Shown here: positions 56,596 to 64,000 of the stretch, piece by piece
How the letters are laid out: every line of letters starts with the position of its first letter
Numbering within the stretch: the stretch's first letter is position 1
DNA from: Agaricus subrufescens
Lineage: Eukaryota > Basidiomycota > Agaricomycetes > Agaricales > Agaricaceae
Length of the DNA: 64,000 nt
Assembly: GCA_029945375.1 (NCBI GenBank)
Contig: CM057058.1
Coordinates: 1,240,001-1,304,000 of the forward strand
Reading direction: 5' to 3'
The notes under the pieces: model-generated
Databases searched by the model: none
What the model was told of the DNA's origin: nothing
Seen by the model: only the letters and a program-made list of their open reading frames with translations
Translations under genes and position numbers: made by a program

Positions 56596-58595
56596 TCCTT
56601 GGGTATTTTGGGACACACGCGAGCATGCTTGTACACACGGTCTTGACTTCACCTGGCAAAACTGTGAGTACATCCTTCTCCCACACACCTCCATATTATT
56701 CTCCCAGGTTTAAGTGCACGGTAGCAGCGCACTGTTAGCTTATCCAACATGCTGCACGCAGGACGACCCCCTTGCTGCAGATCCTGCTCGGATGCCTCAA
56801 CACTGCAATCAATCAACCAGTTCATCTCCTCGCCATTATCCACCCATTCCACCATACCAGCATCTCCTCCATTGTCCTGCTCTTTGTCCACCACTGCCCC
56901 TTCGACCAGCCTTGTATCTGCTGTGCCCTCAGCAACGTTTCCTTGTTCGTCACCATGGTTGAAATCAAAGGAAACAGAGGAAATGGCATTCTTGCTGAGC
57001 TGCGCACGCTTGGCATTCCTCCCTGTCTTCCCAGAGGTACTCACAGAGCCTCGTTTTCCAGGTAAAGGAGGAAGAACCTGTCGGAAGACAGATTGCATGA
57101 GTGCGTCAAACGTGCACCTGTCCTTCTGTGGTTTCTTATGTTTCTCGGTGGTCGGTATCATTGGGGTTTCCACTGGTGGTAGTATGCCTAATGGTGCTTC
57201 CCCAGTGATCTCTAATGGTGGCACAGGGATAACATCTTGCGCCTGTTATTTGTGAGTACATCATTCCTTTTCCATTATTCAACGGGACACACCATTAAAC
57301 CTTCAATATGGTCACAGATACGTTTGAGAGCATCAAAGCGGCTGGGTGCTGCCTCATCTGTGGCTGAAACCAAAGGGATAGAGGTGTAAAAGTGGGACAC
57401 CACACTGTTGAAGGACAACGGGCTGCACGAGAAAGTATCTTGTTGTTGAGTGCAAGGCAAAGTAACGATGGTAAGTGGTTTAGACCATCCATGTTCACCT
57501 AGCCACCACTGAACTACGTCTTGAAGCTCATTGGGTGGTGTGGCGCCTGTGGGATTGCCATATCATAACATTCCTTCTTTTAAGTCAACTATGACAGCAA
57601 CCCAATGATTTCCGTGAGGCTGAGAAGAATTAGGCAGAACCACCTTATGGCCAAGGTGGACCAATATAATGGTGGCCAAGTAAGGTATGTCTCCAGCTTT
57701 GATGTGGCCACCCAAGTGTCGGAGATGCCGTGCCGATGGACTGTCCTGATATTTGTATTGATGAAAGCGGTAGAAATTCTGCACAGCATTGCTCCAGTCG
57801 GTCCCAACAAACCATGCACCAGCAAAGTCAGCTCGGAGTTGGGGATCAACCACAGCAGCCAACTGGTCAATGTGGATGCTGCCTAGCCAATCTGTCGAGC
57901 AGAATTTGGACAGGGACTTGATCCCTATTGACGCCCCTAAGGTGCACAGTAAGTCGTAGTCCCAGGGAATCTGAGCCAATATTCCCATCCATTCATGAGT
58001 GTTAGGTTGACTTTGAATCCATTTTTCAGCTTTGCTCCAAATGCTCTGGGTGATTGCAACAGCATGCTGTGCCTTCCATACTTTCAAAACCCAGAGGGGA
58101 AGGAGTATGGGAGTGTCATTTACGGGGTAAGCCAATGACTGATAAGATTCGCCAGGGCCAATCAGGTTATAGACATCCAGGACAAATTCAAGAGGAGGTA
58201 CAGTAATCGACAAAAGTACCATGATGTTGGTTGCCGTGTCGCGTCCCTCAAAAGTGCTGGGTTGATGAGAGAGTATTCCATCTAGGGGTATATCTTGTTT
58301 GTTGCTGCCAAGGTTGGGAGATGGAAAGCAGAGAAGGCTGGTAATAGAGAGCTGTGCGTTGGGAATGAGAGCGTCTTTGATAGGCTTTGGTACCTCCATG
58401 TCTTCTGCAATGTCTGTTTTTTTTCCATTTCCATTGATAATGTCGCAACACGCCCCTCATCGAGTCTTCCATATATGGTAACTACTCTATCATGTGACCT
58501 AGGTTATTTACTTCGACGACCCCCTGCCCCCTGTGAATAACTGTAAATAACCAGGTATATTACTGGGGAAAAACCTCTTGGTGAAAAACCTAGGG

Positions 58596-58612
58596 TTTTT
58601 CCCGCAACCCTA
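58596..58612 (-). repeat. Right TIR of outer hAT
   Basis: Inverse of 35201-35217, followed directly by the 8-bp duplication cagctcac. Confidence 0.8.
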
Positions 58613-58620
58613 CAGCTCAC

Positions 58621-58787
58621 TCACTGCCCATGTGAGCTTAGTCAGAAGTAAGGTGAGTGCTCATGCAGTGAGCAGCTGGCAACATATATCTTTTGGCCAT
58701 CACCAAAGCCTAATTGGGATGTAGATCGAACTTGGAAAACATATCGAGTTTAATTAATTAGTGAATATATTCTGTCACACCCACGCC
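58621..58787. other. Right flank of the hAT and upstream region of the RecQ gene
   Basis: Non-coding. It contains ctcatgcagtgagcag-type short inverted sequence and no clear promoter. The outer hAT apparently landed just upstream of the RecQ-like gene. Confidence 0.4.
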
Positions 58788-61700
58788 ATGTCAACAGCAA
58801 CACCGCCACGCGATTCCACATCATCCTCCTGGACAACCGAGCGCATAACAGAGATTGTACTTCAGCAATTTGGTAAATGCCCTTGCTGGTATCAACTTGA
58901 GGCCGCCAAAGCCTTCTATGCCGGTTGCGATGTCATTGGGTGTGTGCCAACAGGGGCTGGAAAGACACTGTCTTTCTGGATACCCCTCTTGATGGCCCAG
59001 GAAGACAAAATGAAAAAAGTCTTATTCGTTGTCACTCCCTTGAACATGCTAGCAAAACAGAATGTCGAGATACTTACCAAAGTTGGTATCTCTGCTATTG
59101 CTCTTGCTGCTGAAAATGCAACCACAAAGTCATTTATAGTATGTTGTCTAGAGGTAAGAAAGTGATAGTTGTGACCAAGCCAAATAGGAAATTGCTCAGG
59201 GGAAGTACAATGTTGTCATAACCAATCCAGAGATCCTCATGATTTCTGAAGAATTTTGCTTGCTCTGGAAGGATTTGTCTTTCATGCATCACATCTTGGG
59301 GTTTGTTTTTGATGAAGGCCACTGTATCAGCCAGTGAGGTCAATTTCGGAAACATTATTTGGCAGTTGGAATTATACGGTACCTCATCTCAGACCCCATT
59401 CCTTTTTATGTCACCTCTGCTACCCTCCCAATCCCTCTCATGACCAAAATTTGCCGCCTGTTGCACATGAGTCTGGAGAATACAACCCAGCTGCTCTGTT
59501 CCAATGAATGGCCAGATATAGTGTTAATGGTCCAAGAGTTGTCTGCTCCCTCAAGCTCATTTGAAGACCTCTCGTTCTTGATTCCCTACAACTGGCAGGA
59601 TGGAGATGAACGGCCAAAGAAATTTTTGGTGTTTTTTGATGACATAAAAGCTGCAGAACAGGTGACCAAATACTTCTACGGTTGCCTACTCCAAGAACAC
59701 CATCACCAGATTGCCTGGTTCCATTCAATGATGAGCCAGGAGTATCAAGAAGTGATGGTCGACCAGTTTTGGAAGGGGGAAATTTGGGGTTTATACTGCA
59801 CTGACACATTTGGCCTGGTAAGCTTTTGTCAAATAGAAAGAAAATAGTCACTTATTATTCACAGGGTATGGACGTTGGGGATGTAGAGATCGTCATTCAG
59901 TACAAGGCCACCTGCAACCTTTGTACTCTATGGCAATGCTTCAGTCACGCTGCTTGAGCCCCTGGAGTACAGGGTGTGGGAATACTTCTGGTAGAAAAAA
60001 AGGATACCATACACAGCCAAAAAAATGGGTCCACTGGATCGAAAAGAAACGGTGATGACTTACCAATAGGACATCGACAGCGAGCACACATGTCCAGAGC
60101 CTCGAAAGATGGGAGCGCCGATATGGAACCAAGTGGGAACATGGATGTTGACATGTCCTGTCAACCCATGCTGTCAATATTTGATCAGGACACATGGGCC
60201 TGTGAAAGTCAGGCACACTATTCCAAACCGGAAATAGCTTTCCATGATCCCATGAACACGAAAAAAGGCCACAGCCCAGGTGTGCTACCCAGGACCGCTA
60301 TTGATGGTTATATCAATCTACCCTCTTTTGTTTTGTGTTGACGCCTAGTGCCACAACTTTATTTTGCAAATAACAAATGAAGTAAGTACTTCAATTTGTA
60401 TAAAGACTTGTCTAATGCATTTGCAGTTGATACTGGCCATCTGCAATGTGACCCAATGACACCTGGCAGTTGTTGACCTTGCAAACCTTGCATGCAACAT
60501 GTTTGTTGTGGCTGGTGCAACGTCAACTTCTTCCACACTTTCACCAGCCCTCCCCCCTCCAAGAAGCCGCTTACTCAACATTCAGTCATACCAGCATTAT
60601 ACGTACAAAGTCCTTGCCACTCAACCATTGAGCAGGCCCTCTATAAATGGTGTGAGGACCAGGCATTGGAGCACCTTGGACAAGGGGTGGTGCACCAACT
60701 AGGAGCGCATCTGCTCATGACTGAGGAGGTTGTTGCTCACATCCTAGCCTGCTGGGCACACGGGAAACTCACAGCCATTTCCCACCTGCGCAAGGAGACA
60801 ACCTGGCCCGAGGAGTGGATTTCCCTATGTGGACAATCCCTGCTCAATCTCCTTGCCAGCTATCAACCTCATGAGGTGAGGGATCTTTTCATCTTCATCC
60901 TTAAGTTTTACTCACCATGCTCTTGGTTAGGCAAACCCTCCTCTCTGTGCTTTTTTGCACCCAATGGCCGCTGGAGTGATGTGCTGTTCTCAACAATTTA
61001 TTGTACTTCCCACCACTCTCAATGCTCCATTGCCCACCCACGATGTTCTGTTAGCTGCCTGTGATGCTTTGTGCACTGCCTGCAAGGGCTGGCTGCCCAC
61101 CTGTGATGCTCCACTGTCCACCCGTGATGCTCTGCTGCCCACCCATGATGCTCCACTGTCCACCCATGATGCTCTGCTGCCCACCTGTGATGCTCCACTG
61201 TCCACCTGTGACACTCTGCTCACCGCCAGTAATGTCCCATCTGCCAACTACAATGCTCCAGCCACTGCCTGCGACGTTCCGTTCGCCATCCACAATGCTC
61301 CCCCCGATGCCGTCGCCAATTGGGCTCATGCGTGTGGGTCTGCTATGCCAGATCACAAATCTGAAGTGGCTCAGAGCCAAGTTGTTATCCTGCGACGTCG
61401 TAAACATGTCAAGTGCTGTAGAGGGTGCAACATGGAAGGGCATAATCGTGAGTACCCTGGAATGTTATTTTCAAATAAACTCTGAGCTACTCTTCAGAAC
61501 GTACGTGTCGAATGTCCAAAAAAGTAAAAGAAGAACTCATAGATTCGTTTTTAGAGTCAGTCAACCCGGTATCTGCACCTGTGTCTGCATCTGCGTCTGT
61601 GTCTGTTGTTGCCCAGACTCCCTCGTCCTCAAAATTACCTGCTCAAGAAACTGTTCAAGAAATCGCGTCTCTGTCATCAAACATTGCTTCTGGTTCTGCT

Positions 61701-61829
61701 ACTGTCTCTGCCACCGCTCTGCTTGCTACTGCTCTGCCTGTTGTCTCTGCCACTTCTCAACCCATGGTCTCTGCTCCCTTCCCCAGCTCATATCAACAAT
61801 TCTGGAACTCATTCCGACCACGGACATAG
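58788..61829 (+). pseudogene. RecQ-like DNA helicase, broken by several TGA codons
   Basis: ATG 58788. The N-terminal RecQ helicase core shows Q-motif-like W-Y-Q-L-E-A-A, P-loop P-T-G-A-G-K-T (about 58935-58965), V-I-T-N-P-E-I-L, Walker B F-D-E-G-H, V-T-S-A-T-L-P and G-M-D-V-G-D-V-E-I-V-I-Q-Y. Motif VI has lost its arginines (L-W-Q-C-F-S-H-A-A where W-Q-R-F-G-R-A-A-R is usual). In-frame TGA codons lie at 59335 (Trp expected), 59955, 60339 and 60474 (59955 and 60339 where Arg is expected). Introns occur near 59155-59205 and 59818-59866. A Cys cluster (about 60440-60530), a long linker with a 7-codon repeat and a late C-C-R-G-C ... H motif (about 61408-61450) follow. Exons after 60500 are only approximate. 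Related genes are abundant in agaricomycetes and sometimes subtelomeric. Confidence 0.75.
61093..61218 (+). repeat. Six 21-bp tandem repeats inside the RecQ-like gene
   Basis: Units alternate between ctgcccacctgtgatgctc-type and ctgtccacccgtgatgctc-type, making a 42-bp dimer three times. A 21-bp period is seven codons, so the repeat keeps all frames open. The likely reading frame is T-C-D-A-P-L-S, Thr/Asp/Ala/Pro-rich. Confidence 0.85.
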
Positions 61830-61844
61830 ACTTCTTCTGTGCAC

Positions 61845-63923
61845 TTACAAGTATTCATTGACAAACAGGCTCCTCTCATCTAGGTTCTCCTCTTGCGTCT
61901 CCTCATTGCCATCTGGAATTTCAACCTCTGGGAGTTCATCTTTGGGTTCAACTACTGGAATTCCAGCCCTCAATTGCTCTTGCTTTTCTCTCTCTTGGGT
62001 TATCTTCCGCCGAGCCTGCTGTACTGTCAATGTCAGCTTCGTGATACCAATTTCTAGAGTATCAATTAAATTATGTTGTACTTGTCGACCAGGAATAAAT
62101 TCGTTGCCTTGGCCTTTTTCTATATAATGCCGGAGCCTGTCAAAGGTTAGCTTCATTTTTGGTGGCAAATGTCAGCTAGTTTTATGAGTGAGATGAAACA
62201 TATGTTCAAATTGTTGTTGAAAATCTTTGTAGACTTCAATTAATGGAGAGGCTTGGATCATTCGATCCACAGTATGATTTGATCCCAGCCCACCAAAAAC
62301 TCTTTTGATATAAAGGTTGTTGTGCTCGATAACCCAATCGATGCCCTGGAAATGACCTTTTTTCCCCATAGGGTTCACAAGGGAATTTTTTCTGATGGTG
62401 TCTCTGAAAATCTTTGGTGAGTAAAATCACACGATTATTTCTTGAACTTACACTAATGGCTTTGGGAGTTTCACATATACATTCTCCAAATAATGATAGA
62501 CTTCATTTGCATACTTGACTTTTCCACAGCCCATAAAGTAGAACATCCATTCAGAGAGACATGAATTGAAGTGGCCAATATCACTGTGATTCATGGTGTA
62601 GTTTGTTTCCTCATACAAGAGGAAATCCTTATAGTAAGCTCTTGTTACCTTGAAAGCTTTGTCCTCCTGATCTTCTTGTTTTGCAAAATATGCAGACATT
62701 TTGGGTGATGCAATAAATTTGATAGCAAAATGATCAGCAATGTTGCAAATCTCTTCCCAGCGGGGGTTAGAATCTGCCCATTCTTGTAAGGAAGAATATT
62801 CTGGATGACGGGTGCTCACTGCAACACACCAAGCATCCAGTCGGAGGACAATACCAATGTGAAGTATAACCTCGTGAAGTTGGCAGAATGTGGGATTACT
62901 GGTGATTTTGTTTTTCTCCAACAGCCTAATCTGCACTATATATTTCATCAGGCTTGTTGGGTCTTTTTGAGACTCCAAGGGCATGATATGACGACGCCAA
63001 ATGGCATCCGCACATGCCATCCGTGCATGGAACCACCCAGGACAAAAGAGTTGCGATTGAAACCTTTGTCCAGGTGTAACATCATGAATCCGAGAATCTT
63101 GAAGACTATGGATATGTTGTCCTGTTAAGAGATTACTGAATACAGGGATGACAGTGTTTCCGGGATTCGTAGGAGGGTGTTGGGAGCCTTGTGCCATATT
63201 ATGATCAGTCGAAGGCTCTCCTACATTTGACTGCTCGAAAAACTCCTCCATCACTGTAGGTTTGGTAGCGGGCTTATTGGGACCAGTTCTTGATGCTCAA
63301 AGAGGGACTTGTTTTGTTTTTGTGAGTGGTATACACTCGATTTCTCCTGGTTCTCCAACTTTATCTTGGAATACAGCAAATGCAGGGGGACCATAGGCAA
63401 CAAGATCAGCTATGAATTTCCAACGATTAAACTGATCTTGAATTGACATTTTTTTGTCATCAAGCTCGTTATATTTCGGGGGAATATGAGTCATTAATTC
63501 AACAATTGTTGATGGAAGAGGAGGATTGAGAGCAAGATCACGCAGAACATGTGAGTAGTCAAGGTCTTCTCGAGTGGTCATAGGATGGAGCAGAAACATT
63601 GATGCCATTGTCAAATGAACCAATGTATCTTTAGAGGTTGTTTCCACTGTCGAAGTAGCATGGGCAAGATCTATGTCCAGATTATCATAGGCATACGACA
63701 TCAATAAAGTTGATCCAAGATGTTACATTTCATGGTAGGCCTCCTTTGATAAATTTGACATTGTGTGAGTGATGGTGGCTACAGAAACTGAGATGCTGAA
63801 ATGGGAAAGAAAGTTTTGTGTTTGTTCAGAGGTGTTGCATGACTGAAGAAAAATGCCAATGAGAGATTGTAGCAAATTACATCTTTGATTAGTGGCCTGC
63901 ATCATGATGCTGATGCACATCAC
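61845..63923 (-). pseudogene. DUF6589-family gene, broken, 5' end beyond the window edge
   Basis: Minus-strand coding blocks at 63923-63726, 63704-63297, 63254-62448, 62430-62175 and 62168-61845, with one intron near 62440. The N-terminal block (N-Q-R-C-N-L-L-Q-S-L-I-G-I-F-L), the Y-A-Y-D-N-L-D-I-D block, Y-K-D-F-L-L-Y-E-E and M-N-H-S-D-I-G-H-F-N-S-C-L match DUF6589 proteins, a repeat-like family of unknown function in Agaricomycetes. In-frame stops at 63723-63725 (TAA), 63297-63299 (TGA) and 62172-62174 (TGA) break it. The end is a charged coiled-coil-like stretch (R-R-K-I-T-Q-E-R-E-K-Q-E-Q). The gene converges on the RecQ-like gene with almost no gap. Assignment is from recalled family motifs. 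Confidence 0.7.
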
Positions 63924-64000
63924 TTGTTTCTAATTTGAATATCATTAGTCTTTGGTTTAATTCTGGGGGTGAAAAAACACTGACAATGCATAACAGGGAC

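Larger units (their letters stand above)
47948..58399 (-). pseudogene. Outer hAT gene: Ulp1-like protease, zinc finger and hAT transposase, split by Helitron
   Basis: Starts at ATG 58399. The first part (58399-57275) is Ulp1/SUMO-protease-like: N-H-W-V-A-V-I-V-D (His), Y-G-N-P where Y-G-D is usual, and Q-Q-D-T-F-S-C-S with the Cys. A TGA interrupts it at 57563-57565. A 50-nt intron (donor GTGTGT after G-L-M, acceptor before A-Q-D-V) links it in frame to 57224-56596, which has a zinc finger W-R-C-V-G-E-G-C ... H-x4-C with a TGA at 56649-56651. The frame resumes left of the Helitron at 50131 and continues with hAT-like sequence (W-K-K-M-F-A-L-A-N-P-N-Y-R-P). The end (49250-47948) has the hAT dimerisation pattern G-P-L-L-W-W and S-M-E-E-E-H-T-G-S. 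Parts of 49300-49750 are degraded. That all of this is one protein is inferred. Confidence 0.65.
35193..58620. mobile_element. Outer hAT (Ac-like) DNA transposon with nested insertions
   Basis: The 17-bp terminal inverted repeats TAGGGTTGCGGGAAAAA lie at 35201-35217 and, inverted, 58596-58612. They are flanked by cagctcgc (35193-35200) and cagctcac (58613-58620), an 8-bp target-site duplication with one mismatch. The TAGGG start and 8-bp duplication are typical of hAT elements. GGTTATTTAC-like subterminal motifs recur near both ends, as expected for transposase-binding sites. The total is 23.4 kb, but removing the two nested elements leaves about 4.3 kb. Confidence 0.8.

Noticed and set aside
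61093..61218. CRISPR-like array
   Set aside because: The units are contiguous 21-bp coding repeats without spacers, in a eukaryotic gene.
60955..61861. Several overlapping long frames on both strands in the 61-kb repeat
   Set aside because: A 21-bp period opens all frames; only one can continue the RecQ-like protein, and the others carry no domain.
43606..63299. UGA recoded as a sense codon
   Set aside because: The intact NLR genes in the window use TGA as a normal stop (copy 8 ends in TGA), and the affected genes show other decay such as lost catalytic residues.
1..64000. tRNA and rRNA genes
   Set aside because: By eye I found no stretch with convincing tRNA A and B boxes plus cloverleaf or any rRNA signature; a tRNAscan-SE and Rfam run would settle it.

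Overview
The window looks like genomic DNA from an agaricomycete (mushroom-forming) fungus, probably Agaricales. The reasons are short GT-AG introns of about 50-60 bp, NACHT proteins that open with the PPPRCHPGTRL signature common in Agaricomycetes, and transposon families (Ulp1-linked hAT, DUF6589, RecQ-like helicase, chromodomain gypsy) abundant in that class. I cannot name a species.

Region 1 (1-34381) is a head-to-tail array of NACHT-type NLR genes, all on the plus strand. I count eleven units: five intact (copies 3, 4, 6, 10, 11), one intact but chimeric at its 5' end (copy 8), one cut by the window edge (copy 1), one lacking 3' exons (copy 5), one lacking its 5' half and P-loop (copy 7), one with a frameshift and a nonsense codon (copy 2), and decayed remnants (copy 9). 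Intact units share a six-exon plan: a Ser/Pro-rich exon 1, an exon 2 ending in a conserved ~20-residue F..A..F...G..F.DN motif, a 30-36 nt exon 3, a ~1.6 kb NACHT exon, and two small exons for a compact C-terminal module. I see no WD40, ankyrin or TPR repeats. Sequence type defines three subfamilies: A (copies 1, 3, 5, 6, 7), B (2, 4, 8) and C (10, 11). A 5'-truncated LINE with poly-A and a 14-bp target-site duplication lies between copies 3 and 4.

Region 2 (35193-58620) is a nest of mobile elements whose borders I could place from terminal repeats, target-site duplications and restored reading frames. An Ac-like hAT (TIR TAGGGTTGCGGGAAAAA, 35201-58612) carries a minus-strand gene that appears to join a Ulp1-like protease, a zinc finger and a hAT transposase. 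Into it went a second DNA transposon (35285-47881, 96-bp TIRs, perfect 8-bp duplication) and a Helitron (50132-56595). The second transposon was itself hit by a young chromodomain gypsy (36696-44516, LTRs nearly identical, 5-bp duplication). The gypsy LTR holds a textbook seven-unit heat-shock element, and the element has a Tf1-like self-priming site.

Region 3 (58621-64000) holds a decayed RecQ-like helicase gene facing a decayed DUF6589 gene that runs off the right edge. Almost every internal stop in the mobile-element genes of regions 2 and 3 is TGA, usually where the family has arginine or tryptophan. This fits C-to-T decay. The setting of an NLR array beside nested transposons and a RecQ gene resembles fast-evolving accessory or subtelomeric DNA, but no telomere repeat is visible.
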